A stretch of DNA of 64,000 bases from Actinomycetes bacterium. GTDB lineage: Bacteria; Actinomycetota; Acidimicrobiia; Acidimicrobiales; Poriferisodalaceae. A program made the translations under genes and the position numbers. This document shows positions 1-8,749 of the stretch, one piece after another. Every line of letters starts with the position of its first letter. Position 1 is the stretch's first letter. The DNA lies in NCBI GenBank assembly GCA_024228575.1, contig JAAETH010000426.1:1-64000 (forward strand), in the 5' to 3' direction. The notes beneath the pieces are model-generated. The model was not told where the DNA came from and did not search any database. It saw nothing but the letters and a program-made list of their open reading frames with translations.

Positions 1-120
1 CTTGGGCTTGGTCGTCGTCGTGGTCGTCGCCTTGGGCTTGGTCGTCGTCGTGGTCGTCGCCTTGGGCTTGGTCGTCGTCGTGGTCGTCGCCTTGGGCTTG
101 GTCGTCGTCGTGGTCGTCGT
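1..120. repeat. 30-bp tandem repeat encoding ATTTTTTKPK
   Basis: Four near-identical 30-bp units (1-30, 31-60, 61-90, 91-120) continue past the left edge and grade into a simple Thr-codon tract up to about 170. The units are directly adjacent with no spacers and keep the minus-strand reading frame, so they are a coding minisatellite in a secreted-protein linker, not a CRISPR array. Confidence 0.9.
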
Positions 121-1053
121 CGTGGTCGTCGTCGTGGTCGTCGTCGTGGTCGTCGTCGTGGTCGTCGGCTGGACCACGTTGCTGCGGATGGCAACGTCGA
201 GGGCCGAACTCGTCAGCGACAGCGACGCCAGCCGGGAATCGAACCCGGCAGCGGTGACGACCGTGATATTGCCGTCACGGCTCACGAGCACGTAGCCACC
301 GTCGATGACGGCCATTCCCGCATAGGTAGAGGTCGACGCGGCAAGCGAACCGAAGAATCGGTACGAGCCGAAGCCGAACACACCACCGTCGAAACCGACG
401 AGGCCGTAGCCGTTTCCATCGGCAGACAGCACACCGCCCACTATCCGACCTGCGAGGTCACCACGGCCAATCCCGAGGGCTGGCAGCGATCCGTAGAATC
501 GTGACCTGCCGAAGTTGAACACACCACCGTCATCGAACACGACTGCGTAGCCTCGACCGTCTCTCCTGACGACCAGGCTGACAGCGTTGCCCTCGAGCGA
601 GTCTGCGGGAACGATCTCAGGAGCGCTGCCATGGAACACGGCCGAGCCGTAGGCGAACACGCCCCCGTCGGCGGACAACAGCAGGTAGCCCAGACCGTCG
701 TGGGCAAGGGCGATGTCGGTGATGTCGGAGTCGAGGTTGTGGTCTCGGGCATCACCCAGGTGTTTGGCGTCGCCGAAAACGAGCACGGTTCCATCGGTGA
801 GAGCGACCAGGTATCCCTGGCCCGTAGGGGTGGCGATGATGGCAACCGCTGCCGATCCGGCACTTCTGGCGTCGCCGAGATGCGGGGCGTCTCCGACAGC
901 GGTGATCGAGCCATCCTGAGACAGAACCCAACCCGAAACGTCGGATCCTGCGGCCTGAGCATCGGCGCCTTCCGTAGGTCCGAGCGCGAGCAGCGCCGCG
1001 GTCATGACAATCGCAACGAACGCGGCTAGGCCTGTGTTGAGTCGACGTCGCAC
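1..1053 (-). CDS. Secreted six-repeat protein with Thr/Lys-Pro linker (3' end outside window)
   Basis: The frame is open from a GTG at 1053 through the window edge, so only the first 351 codons are visible. A GGGAGGG ribosome site lies about 8 nt before the GTG. Residues 1-34 look like a Sec signal peptide (three Arg, hydrophobic core, ending ADAQA). Six imperfect repeats follow, with cores such as GYLLLSADGGVFAYG and GYGLVGFDGGVFGFG. This repeat is widespread in actinobacterial secreted proteins and probably forms beta-propeller blades (inference). From about residue 294 a poly-Thr tract leads into ten-residue ATTTTTTKPK repeats that run off the window. It is a tandem paralogue of the next gene. 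The missing C-terminus may hold a different domain. Ligand and function are unknown. Confidence 0.85.
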   Translation of the reverse strand, partial: MRRRLNTGLAAFVAIVMTAALLALGPTEGADAQAAGSDVSGWVLSQDGSITAVGDAPHLGDARSAGSAAVAIIATPTGQGYLVALTDGTVLVFGDAKHLGDARDHNLDSDITDIALAHDGLGYLLLSADGGVFAYGSAVFHGSAPEIVPADSLEGNAVSLVVRRDGRGYAVVFDDGGVFNFGRSRFYGSLPALGIGRGDLAGRIVGGVLSADGNGYGLVGFDGGVFGFGSYRFFGSLAASTSTYAGMAVIDGGYVLVSRDGNITVVTAAGFDSRLASLSLTSSALDVAIRSNVVQPTTTTTTTTTTTTTTTTTTTTTTKPKATTTTTTKPKATTTTTTKPKATTTTTTKPK

Positions 1054-1182
1054 GGCGCCATCCCTCCCATGTTGGGTGCCCTCGCCGTATCGATCTGGCA
1101 TGTTACGACTAGATGTCAGCGCGGGTTGTAGCGACACACCCTAGGTGACTCAGTGGGGCCGATTCAACACCGAGTGCAGCAT

Positions 1183-1234
1183 TTCTCCACACTTGTGTCT
1201 AATCAATGACAACAAGGTGGAGGACTGTGGAGAA
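1183..1234 (-). terminator. Candidate hairpin downstream of the 1241-2851 gene
   Basis: The arms TTCTCCACA (1183-1191) and TGTGGAGAA (1226-1234) are perfectly complementary over 9 bp. They lie just past the stop codon of the minus-strand gene ending at 1241. The loop is long (about 34 nt) but holds a smaller complementary pair (CTTGT/ACAAG). There is no clear T-run, so a terminator role is tentative. Confidence 0.35.
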
Positions 1235-1240
1235 GGACTC

Positions 1241-2851
1241 CTACCACGGATTGCCGACCCAATCGGCTGGAGGCGTGAAGGAGGCACCGGATTTCGTGAA
1301 GATCAGTTCCAGATCCACCACGACCGGCAGGTGGAGGTTGATGTCCTCCTCCTGGTTGTCCATCTGACCCCAGCAGGCTCCACCACAGTTGTTGATGGCA
1401 ATGATGGTGTCGTCGGTCGGATCCTTGAGGAACAGCCGACCAACACTCGGCTCCACCGACCACAAGAAGTCGCCCATGATGACGCTGCCTCCGGCCGGCG
1501 CATTCCACCAGCCCTCAGGCATCGGCAGCCAGAAGTAGTACACGCCGACCTCGCTGAACGAGAACCTGCTGGCGGGCCCGCAGGTCTCCTCGTACTCGGA
1601 GAAGTTGCCGTTGTACTGGTACCAGAAGCAGAACTGCCCTTCCATCAGCATGTCGGACGGCTTTTCGAGAACCTCGATCCGGGCATACGCCCTCCCCAGA
1701 GCGAGGTCGGCGAGGGTGTTGGCCTCGGGCCATTGCACCGGAGGCTCGATCCAGAGGTTCGGCTGAGAGATCCTCTGATCGAGGCCCGAACCTTCGAGCA
1801 CCGTGAACTGGTTCGGCGTGGGAATGGTGGTCGTAGTCGTCGAGGTGGTCGAAGTGGTAGTCGAGGTGGTCGTGGTAGTCGACGTCGTGGTCGTGGTCGG
1901 TTGAGTGGTCGTGGTCGTCGTGGTCGTGGTCGTCGTGGTCGTGGTGGTGGTGGTCGTCGTCGGCTCGACGACCTCGGGACGAAGGGCGATATCGACCGCA
2001 TCGGCGGCGAGCGAGAATTCGGTCAGGGTCTGGGCTGCCAATGCGTCGACCGCAAATCCCACGACAGCTCCGTCGACGCTGACCAACACATATCCACCGT
2101 CGTCGCCCACATCCATACTGACGTAGGTCTTGCCGGTGGCGGCGAGGCTGCCGAGGAACTGGTACGACCCGAAGGTGAAGACGCCCCCGTCGTCGCCCAC
2201 CATGCCATAACCCTCACCATCGCCGGACAAGACGGCGCCGACCACCGGTCCAGCGAGGTCGTCCACCGATATCCCGAGACCGGGGACCGAGCCGAAGAAC
2301 GGCGAGTTGCCGAAGTTGAATATCCCCCCATCGGAGAAGACGATTCCGTACCCGTCGCCCGCAGGCGAGGACAACAGACCCACCGCGGCGCCGAGAAGTT
2401 GGTCGACAGGGACGATCTGAGGTGCCGAGCCCCAGAAGTTGACATCTCCATAGACGAAGACACCACCGTCGGCAGCGAGGATCGTGTAGCCCCCGCCGGA
2501 ACTCGACAGGACCATGTCGACGATCGGTCGGGTGAGCTCGAAGCTCGAGGGATCGCCCTGCGACTCGGCATCGCCAAACGCCAGGATACGACCATCCGAC
2601 ATCGCCACGTAATAACCCAGCCCGGTGTGGGTCGCTTCCAGAGCCACGGCGGTGCCACCGGCGAACCGTGCGTCACCCCATGTAGACGCACCGCCAAATG
2701 GCGTGATGATGCCGTCGGCAGAGAGGATCCATCCCGAAGGCGATGCACCCGCAGACGAAGCCGGATCCTGGTCTTGGGCGATGAGCACGGCAGAGGCAAA
2801 CGCCACCAGTGCCAACAGAGCCAGGAAGGCTCGATTACGAATCGTCGACAT
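1241..2851 (-). CDS. Secreted six-repeat protein with poly-Thr linker and unknown C-terminal domain
   Basis: A 536-residue protein. The ATG at 2851 is preferred over upstream starts because GGAG sits 5 nt before it and it gives a clean signal peptide (residues 1 to about 27). Residues about 35-290 hold six repeats, including GYTILAADGGVFVYG, GYGIVFSDGGIFNFG and GYGMVGDDGGVFTFG. Residues about 295-340 are a Thr/Ser linker. Residues about 345-536 form a compact domain with four cysteines (FCFWYQYNG, ETCGPAS, NNCGGACWG) and many aromatics, which I do not recognise; a beta-sandwich or ligand-binding fold is only a guess. It is a paralogue of the adjacent gene and of the repeat half of the gene at 12352-14331. 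Probably exported and surface-associated. Confidence 0.85.
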   Translation of the reverse strand: MSTIRNRAFLALLALVAFASAVLIAQDQDPASSAGASPSGWILSADGIITPFGGASTWGDARFAGGTAVALEATHTGLGYYVAMSDGRILAFGDAESQGDPSSFELTRPIVDMVLSSSGGGYTILAADGGVFVYGDVNFWGSAPQIVPVDQLLGAAVGLLSSPAGDGYGIVFSDGGIFNFGNSPFFGSVPGLGISVDDLAGPVVGAVLSGDGEGYGMVGDDGGVFTFGSYQFLGSLAATGKTYVSMDVGDDGGYVLVSVDGAVVGFAVDALAAQTLTEFSLAADAVDIALRPEVVEPTTTTTTTTTTTTTTTTTTTQPTTTTTSTTTTTSTTTSTTSTTTTTIPTPNQFTVLEGSGLDQRISQPNLWIEPPVQWPEANTLADLALGRAYARIEVLEKPSDMLMEGQFCFWYQYNGNFSEYEETCGPASRFSFSEVGVYYFWLPMPEGWWNAPAGGSVIMGDFLWSVEPSVGRLFLKDPTDDTIIAINNCGGACWGQMDNQEEDINLHLPVVVDLELIFTKSGASFTPPADWVGNPW

Positions 2852-3037
2852 GGGGACTCCATCGTCATAACGCTCCGATTTGTTTGCCATACCCCCGAAA
2901 GTACCGAGGAACCTGGAGCCAGTCAACGCGCTATGTAGTTAGTCTAGTACTCTCCGTCACCGTCTGGAGACTGATTCCAGCCGCGATGCTCATCCTGCTC
3001 AACGCAGCGCACCTGCTGGGGTGACAGCCGTGGTGAT

Positions 3038-4234
3038 TCAAACCGATGTGAGTCTTGCAGAAACTCCGAGACGATCGAGGTCATTGCGGATCTCCTCCAC
3101 ATAGATCGGGTTCATCGCCACGACCAGCTGAGGCTGGTACTCCGCGAGGAATTCCGGTCCGACTATCTGCTGGCCTGTTCCTGCCATGAAGAACCCGTGT
3201 TTGGTCGGGTTGATGTCGACGGCGAACTCGATCGCCTCGGTACCGAGGTTCGTGAGAAACGAGACACCCTTCGAACCAGCACCCCAGATCACCGGCTTGC
3301 CACCGACTGCGGCGAGATTCTCAAATTCCTCTCCCCAGTGTTCGAGGGTCCTGGCATAGTCGACGCGATAGGTCTCGACACCCGCCGTCAGGCCGTCCAT
3401 GTCGTCCTCGAGCGGCAACGGATCACCTGCTGCGGGCACTGTCGACGGGCGAGCCTCGATGAGCAGGTACTGATCGTCGTAGTCCAGCTCGATGTGCAAG
3501 ACCTCGAAGCCCGTGAGGCGGAACAGGCGGGCGAGCGAACCAAGCGAGAAATACGAGCAGTGTTCGTAGTAGACGTCCCAGAAAGCGACCTCGTTGAGAA
3601 CTCGTCTCACGTCGGGCAGCTCGAACAACACGATGGTGTCGGGACGGTCACCGATCGAACGGCGCACCATTTCCATGAACTCCTTCACAGGAGAGATGTG
3701 TTCGAGGGTGTGCCGACACACGACCGCGTCCGCCTGGAGGTGGGTGTACCGCTCACTGTAGAAATCGGGGATCCACTCGAACTTGTCCGGCGTTTCGTGC
3801 TCGATGCGCTCTACGTTGAGCGCAGGATCGATTCCGATTCCTTTGCCCGCGCCCGCATCGACCATGAACTGGAGGAACTCGCCCATGGAGCCGCACCCGA
3901 TCTCCAGCACGTTCTTGCCGGCCAGGTCGTACTTGTCGACCCAGCTCGATGCGAGGTCACGAGCGAACTCGACAAACCTGGCCGAGTACCCCTGGGTCTC
4001 CTCGTATCGTGCCGAGTACTCCGACAACGTGGCGTCGAAGTCGGCGTTGAACAAGAAACCGCAGTCCTGACAAAACGTCAGCGCCATGTCGCCGCGTGGA
4101 TATCCCTCGGCCTCGTCGCGGCTCTCGAGCAACAGGCAGCTGTTCGTCGGGATCTGATCCTCGGTTGCGACCAGCTCGAGATTGGCGCCGTCGCAAGCGG
4201 GACAAGCCGTAATGCGGCGGGTCGCTTCTGACAT
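3038..4234 (-). CDS. SAM-dependent C-methyltransferase (zinc ligands intact)
   Basis: A 398-residue protein starting 2 nt after the stop of the upstream methyltransferase, with GGAG just before the ATG. The N-terminus has a Zn-binding pair of motifs, CPAC (Cys11/14) and CQDC (Cys55/58), as in the Methyltransf_13 family. A Rossmann SAM site reads EIGCGSMG (111-118). A C-terminal segment with IWGAGSKG matches the Methyltransf_14 type. Family members C-methylate nucleotide-linked keto-sugars or act on related glycan precursors. It is the last gene of a four-gene operon with rfbF, an epimerase and a second methyltransferase, which supports a deoxy- or branched-sugar role. The exact substrate is not determinable. 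Confidence 0.85.
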   Translation of the reverse strand: MSEATRRITACPACDGANLELVATEDQIPTNSCLLLESRDEAEGYPRGDMALTFCQDCGFLFNADFDATLSEYSARYEETQGYSARFVEFARDLASSWVDKYDLAGKNVLEIGCGSMGEFLQFMVDAGAGKGIGIDPALNVERIEHETPDKFEWIPDFYSERYTHLQADAVVCRHTLEHISPVKEFMEMVRRSIGDRPDTIVLFELPDVRRVLNEVAFWDVYYEHCSYFSLGSLARLFRLTGFEVLHIELDYDDQYLLIEARPSTVPAAGDPLPLEDDMDGLTAGVETYRVDYARTLEHWGEEFENLAAVGGKPVIWGAGSKGVSFLTNLGTEAIEFAVDINPTKHGFFMAGTGQQIVGPEFLAEYQPQLVVAMNPIYVEEIRNDLDRLGVSARLTSV

Positions 4235-4236
4235 GT

Positions 4237-5466
4237 TCACTCCACGATCTGCGGGGTTGGGACTGGAACGATGAATTTTCCACCACGCGCCAGGTAGTCG
4301 GCCTGTTGAGCCATGATCTCGTCCTTGAAGTTCCACGCGAGCAACAGCACGTAGTCGGGCATTTCATCCACGAGGGCGAACGTGTCCTTGACCACCTGGT
4401 GAGTGCCTGGCATGTGCATGCCCTGCTTGTGGACGTTGCGGTCGACCACAAAACCCATGAGGTCTGTGCCGATACCCACATAGTTGATGAGGGTGGCACC
4501 CTTCGCGGCTGCACCGTACCCGGCAACCGTCTTGCCCTGGGCCTTCAGGTCGGTGAGCAGGGCGAGCAGGTCGCGCTTCACGCCCTTTACCCGATCGGCA
4601 AACGCTTCGTAGTACTCGAAGGTGTCCATTCCGGCAGCGACCTCGTCGTCGAGGTATTTCTGCACGGTCTCCGAACGTTGGTCGGAGCGGCTGCAGTGCC
4701 AGCGGAGTGTGCCGCCGTGCAACTTCGGGAAGTACTCGACGTGATTGAGGAACAGGCCATGGCGACGCATCTGTCGATCGATCGATGTGCACGAGTGATA
4801 GTAGAAGTGCTCGTGATAGATCGTGTCGAACTCGCAGTGTTCGATGAGGTCGCGCACATACGGATTCTCGATGTGGATGACGCCGTCATCGGCCAGAAGG
4901 GTTTCCATTCCGGCGGTGAAGTCGTTGATGTCGGGAATGTGGGCAAAGACGTTGTTCGCAACGATGACGTCGGCGCGCTTGCCGCCGCGGACGAGTCTCG
5001 TCGCAAGATCGTTGCCGAAGAATTCGACCATCGTCGGGACACCGATATCGTTCGCTGCCTTGGCCGGAGCCGACGAAGGGTCGATACCCAACACCGGAAT
5101 GCCAACCTCGACGAAGTTCCTCAACAGGTATCCGTCGTTCGATGCCAGCTCGACGACGAGGTTGTCCTCGGTGAGGCCGCGCTCGTCGATCAGTGACATC
5201 GCGTGTTCACGCGAGTGTTTGAGCACCACGTCGGAGAACGACGAGAAGTAGAGGTAGTTGTCGTCGAAGAGCACGTCCTCGGGGACGTCCTCGGTGATCT
5301 GCACCAAGGCACTCTCGGGACAAAACACCAGCTCGAGCGGGAACCTGGCTTCAGGCCCATCGATGTCTTCGGGTTTCACGAGTGCATCGGCGAGGGGGGT
5401 GATACCGAGATCGAGGAACGATCGGAGATCCTCGCTGCCCGACGCTCGACATTTTGAGATTCGCAT
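4237..5466 (-). CDS. Sugar C-methyltransferase, Methyltransf_13/14 type, zinc ligands altered
   Basis: The 409 residues align in plan with TylCIII/NovU-like dTDP/CDP-keto-sugar C-methyltransferases. There is an N-terminal cap domain with the YLYFSSFSD signature, a SAM site with VELASNDGYLL (105-115), and a C-terminal GYGAAAKGATLINY segment. The usual CxxC...CxxC zinc site is degenerate: the motifs read CRAS (Cys6 to Ser9) and CPES (Cys49 to Ser52), so two of four ligands are replaced. A GGAG lies about 11 nt before the ATG. The gene follows the epimerase by 24 nt in the CDP-sugar operon. Loss of two ligands could change or abolish zinc binding; the rest of the domain looks intact. Confidence 0.88.
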   Translation of the reverse strand: MRISKCRASGSEDLRSFLDLGITPLADALVKPEDIDGPEARFPLELVFCPESALVQITEDVPEDVLFDDNYLYFSSFSDVVLKHSREHAMSLIDERGLTEDNLVVELASNDGYLLRNFVEVGIPVLGIDPSSAPAKAANDIGVPTMVEFFGNDLATRLVRGGKRADVIVANNVFAHIPDINDFTAGMETLLADDGVIHIENPYVRDLIEHCEFDTIYHEHFYYHSCTSIDRQMRRHGLFLNHVEYFPKLHGGTLRWHCSRSDQRSETVQKYLDDEVAAGMDTFEYYEAFADRVKGVKRDLLALLTDLKAQGKTVAGYGAAAKGATLINYVGIGTDLMGFVVDRNVHKQGMHMPGTHQVVKDTFALVDEMPDYVLLLAWNFKDEIMAQQADYLARGGKFIVPVPTPQIVE

Positions 5467-5490
5467 GACTATTGATGCTCCGGTCGGAGG

Positions 5491-6522
5491 TCAGGCGCCG
5501 GCTGCCCAGCGCAGATCGGCGTCGAGAAGGTTCTCATCGAGCTTTCGGTTGATCGTCTTGACGCGCATGAAGCGGTTGCCCTCCAGCTGCTCGAGGGTCA
5601 GACCCAGACGCTGGTAGTCGGCGAGCAACTGCTCGATGCCGCGCCTCACGGTCCACTGTGGCTTGAAGCCTGGGACCTCGCGGGCAATCTTGTCGCAGCT
5701 GACGCGATAGTTGCGGATGTCGTTGAAGGCCCCGTCCGACAGGGTCACAACACTATTCGGGACAATCTCCTCAACCAGGAGTGCCACATCGCGGATCTGA
5801 TAGTTCTCGGTCGTCGTACCGACGTTGAAGGGCTCGTCGTGGATGACGTCGCGCGGCGCCTCCATCAAGGCCAGGAAGGCACGCGAGATGTCCTCGATGT
5901 GTACAAGCGGGCGCCACGAAGTCCCGTCGCTCTTCAGGAACACCTTCCCGGTAGTGAAGGCAAACCCGGTGAGGTTGTTGACGACAAGGTCGCCGCGAAG
6001 GCGACTCGACGATCCGTAGGCGGTGGAGTTTCGCAGGTAGGTCGGGCTGAAGCCATCGTCGGCCAGATCGTGCAGGGCAGCCTCGCTCATCACCTTCGAC
6101 TCGCCATAGGGGGTGACGGGGTTGAACTCGCTGCTCTCATCCAGGGGTGCATCGCTCGAGGCGCCGTAGAGCGAACACGACGATGAGTACAAGAACCTCC
6201 GTACTCCTGCCTCCTTGGCCATCTCGGCCAAGCGAGCCGTGGCACCGTAGTTGATGTCGTACGTGCACTGAGGATTGAGGTCGCCGAGGGGATCGTTGCT
6301 GATGGCGGCGAGATGCACGACCGCATCGACCCCCTTCAACATCTCGCGGTCGATATCGCGCACATCGACACGAAACGATGAGATCTCGGCCGGATCGGTA
6401 CCGAACTTGCACTCCTCGAACAAGAAGCTGTCGGCGCCGACGACCTCGTGACCCGCTGCCTGGAATATCGGAACCAGGACCTGGCCGATGTAGCCGTCGT
6501 GGCCAGTGACAAGAACCTTCAT
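5491..6522 (-). CDS. NAD-dependent epimerase/dehydratase (extended SDR)
   Basis: A 343-residue protein with the N-terminal NAD motif TGHDGYIG (residues 6-13), the SSSCSLYG strand near 113-120 and the catalytic pair Tyr139/Lys143 in YGESK. It is shorter than, and lacks the opening signature of, RfbG CDP-glucose 4,6-dehydratase, so I call only the superfamily. It lies between rfbF and two C-methyltransferases, which suggests reduction or epimerisation of a CDP-keto-sugar. Four Cys residues in the N-terminal half are unusual but not clearly functional. Confidence 0.88.
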   Translation of the reverse strand: MKVLVTGHDGYIGQVLVPIFQAAGHEVVGADSFLFEECKFGTDPAEISSFRVDVRDIDREMLKGVDAVVHLAAISNDPLGDLNPQCTYDINYGATARLAEMAKEAGVRRFLYSSSCSLYGASSDAPLDESSEFNPVTPYGESKVMSEAALHDLADDGFSPTYLRNSTAYGSSSRLRGDLVVNNLTGFAFTTGKVFLKSDGTSWRPLVHIEDISRAFLALMEAPRDVIHDEPFNVGTTTENYQIRDVALLVEEIVPNSVVTLSDGAFNDIRNYRVSCDKIAREVPGFKPQWTVRRGIEQLLADYQRLGLTLEQLEGNRFMRVKTINRKLDENLLDADLRWAAGA

Positions 6523-6604
6523 GTGAACCCTCGTTGAACCCTTGTGATCGATCGTCTGGTCGGCCGCGAATCGGCCGGATTGAGGAGGTGGGTGGAACTC
6601 CGTG

Positions 6605-7378
6605 TCAGCTCCACAGCTTCCACGGAGCCCCTGTCGTCCAGAGATCTTCGAGGCGCTTCTTGTCGCGGACGGTGTCCATACACTGCCAGAAGTCGTGGTG
6701 TTTGAAGGCCATCAGCTGTCCATCTTTGGCAAGACCCTCGAGAGGCTCGCGCTCGAACATGATGTCGTCACCATCGATGTAGTCGAAGACACCGGGTTCG
6801 AAGACAAAGAAGGCTCCGTTGATCCAACCCTCACCGGTCTGAGGTTTCTCGTTGAACTCGAGAATGCGGTTTCCGTCCATCTCCATGTGACCGAAACGAG
6901 CCGGCGGCCGGACCGCCGTCAGGGTGGCGAGTTTGCCGTGCGACTTGTGGTAGGCGAGCAGTTCGTGAAGGTCGACGTTGGACACACCGTCACCCCAGGT
7001 GACCATGAAGGTCCCTTCACCGAGGTACGGCTGGAGCCGCTTGATACGGCCACCCGTTGCGGTCGGCAAACCCGTGTCGACAAGATCGACCCGAAAATCG
7101 ATGCCGGACGGCCTGTCGCCATGAGGTTGAACCTCACCCTTCGCGAAGTCGACGGTGAGGTTGCCCGTCGTCGAGACGGCATCAGAGAACCAGCGCTTGA
7201 TGTAGTCGGCCTTGTAACCGCAGGCAACGACGAACTCGTTGAAGCCGTGGTGACCGTAGTACTGCATTATGTGCCAGAGGATCGGACGACCGCCGATCTC
7301 GACCATGGGCTTAGGCTTGAGTTCTGTCTCCTCGGACAGTCTCGTTCCGAGTCCACCCGCCAGGATTCCTACCTTCAT
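6605..7378 (-). CDS. rfbF: Glucose-1-phosphate cytidylyltransferase
   Basis: A 257-residue sugar nucleotidyltransferase that makes CDP-glucose from CTP and glucose-1-phosphate in the cytoplasm. It has the signature AGGLGTRLSEET near the N-terminus, then ELKPKPMVEIGGRP and the RfbF-type WHIMQYYGHHG. The length is normal for the family. It is the first gene of the operon running leftward to 3038 and faces a divergent glycosyltransferase across a 231-bp gap. CDP-glucose normally goes to a 4,6-dehydratase (RfbG), which is not in the window. Confidence 0.93.
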   Translation of the reverse strand: MKVGILAGGLGTRLSEETELKPKPMVEIGGRPILWHIMQYYGHHGFNEFVVACGYKADYIKRWFSDAVSTTGNLTVDFAKGEVQPHGDRPSGIDFRVDLVDTGLPTATGGRIKRLQPYLGEGTFMVTWGDGVSNVDLHELLAYHKSHGKLATLTAVRPPARFGHMEMDGNRILEFNEKPQTGEGWINGAFFVFEPGVFDYIDGDDIMFEREPLEGLAKDGQLMAFKHHDFWQCMDTVRDKKRLEDLWTTGAPWKLWS

Positions 7379-7609
7379 GTCACTCCACTCCTCGAGGTTG
7401 CCCGGGGCCTACACCGCCACGCTACTGAGACTGCAACGCCGAACTTCGCCGAGCACTGCACCCTGTCGGCCAATACTTGGCATCATCAAGTCGGCGGGGT
7501 TCGAATCGGGCACCTCTCGCCGTTCACTTCATCGTCTCGATGTTGTACCGATAGGGATTCGAGTGCACCATCGACAAGCCGAGGCGTTCCTTTGGGACAG
7601 CACAACCCA
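7379..7609. promoter_or_regulatory. Divergent intergenic region between rfbF operon and glycosyltransferase operon
   Basis: The 231 bp separate two divergent operons and must hold both promoters. I see no convincing -35/-10 pair on either strand and no strong inverted repeat, so the call rests on position alone. Confidence 0.5.
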
Positions 7610-8749
7610 GTGAAGATCGCGATGATCGACCCATCCCGCATGACGCCGAACTACGACGCGTCCTTGTGTGAAGCCCTGGCTCATTCCGGATGTGAGGTCA
7701 CTTTGCACGTGAGACGGGGTCGCCCCGGCGAACCGGGCTTGACACTCGAGGCTGCTACCAACGGCCATGTCTTCTACCGGGTCACCGAGTGGTTGCGCGA
7801 ACGCCTAGGCGCTCGGCCTTCGCAGATCTTGAAGCCGATCGAACACATCATCGACCTGCTCCGCATGCTACGACGTCTCAGATCAGAACGACCCGAGGTG
7901 GTTCACATCCAATGGCTCGTGATCCCGTTGCTCGATCGATTGTTCATCGAGGCCATCAAACGATCAGTAGCGCCCGTGATCGTCACGGTTCACGACACAA
8001 ACACACTTCACGGCGTCAGCCGGTTCTCCCCGCAGAGCCTGGGAATGACCGGTGCCCTCAACGCAGCGAACGCCCTCGTCGTGCATACGAACCACAGCAT
8101 CGCCCAGCTCGGCGAACGTCCATCGGGACAACAGGTCGCTCTCACACCACACGCTGTGTGGGAGGTGCCCCGTTCGGCGACACCCGAAGACGGCGTCCTG
8201 CGGATCCTGATGTTCGGACGCATTCGTGAATACAAGGGTGTAGATGTACTCGTCGAGGCCTTGGGAATGATCGATTCCAGCCTTCAGGTTCGTGCCCTGG
8301 TGGCCGGCGACCCGATGATCGACACAGAGCCCCTGCAAAAGCGCTCAGCAGAGCTGGGGCTCGACGATCGCATCGAATGGCAACTTCGATTCCTCGACGA
8401 TGACGAGACCCACGCCGCCTTCAACAGCGCCGATGTTGTCGCACTGCCCTATCGCGACATCGACGCGAGTGGGGTTCTGTGCCAGGCCTTCGGTTATGGC
8501 GTTCCGATCGTCGCCACACGCATCGGTGGCTTCGTCGACCAGCTGGTCGACGGGGACACGGCACTGCTCATCGAACCAGAGTCACCCGCCGAACTCGCAC
8601 GAGCGCTCGAACGCCTTGCCTCCGATCGCGACCTGGCCGATCATCTGCGACGCCGGCTGGAAGAGGAAGCCGCCGAGAACACCTGGGACGCTCAAGCCCG
8701 TTCGACTCGCGATCTCTATGACGTTCTGCTCGCTGGGAGCCGGCGATGA
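7610..8749 (+). CDS. Glycosyltransferase family 4
   Basis: A 379-residue GT-B enzyme. The GTG at 7610 gives the usual opening (M)KIAMIDPSR; an ATG at 7622 is an alternative. The C-terminal half has FGRIREYKGVDVLVEAL (the nucleotide-sugar domain lead-in) and the donor-binding E-x7-E-like region around GVLCQAFGYGVPIVATRIGG. It would transfer a sugar from a nucleotide donor to a growing lipid-linked glycan on the cytoplasmic face. Its stop overlaps the start of the next GT4 gene by ATGA, so the two are translationally coupled and probably act in sequence. Confidence 0.88.
   Translation: MKIAMIDPSRMTPNYDASLCEALAHSGCEVTLHVRRGRPGEPGLTLEAATNGHVFYRVTEWLRERLGARPSQILKPIEHIIDLLRMLRRLRSERPEVVHIQWLVIPLLDRLFIEAIKRSVAPVIVTVHDTNTLHGVSRFSPQSLGMTGALNAANALVVHTNHSIAQLGERPSGQQVALTPHAVWEVPRSATPEDGVLRILMFGRIREYKGVDVLVEALGMIDSSLQVRALVAGDPMIDTEPLQKRSAELGLDDRIEWQLRFLDDDETHAAFNSADVVALPYRDIDASGVLCQAFGYGVPIVATRIGGFVDQLVDGDTALLIEPESPAELARALERLASDRDLADHLRRRLEEEAAENTWDAQARSTRDLYDVLLAGSRR

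Noticed and set aside
1-120. CRISPR-like 30-bp periodic repeat
   Set aside because: No spacers; the repeat encodes an in-frame ATTTTTTKPK linker of a secreted protein.
1145-2938. A 597-codon plus-strand open frame
   Set aside because: It is antisense to the secreted repeat protein at 1241-2851, is full of low-complexity Arg/Gly, and arises from GC-rich codon bias.
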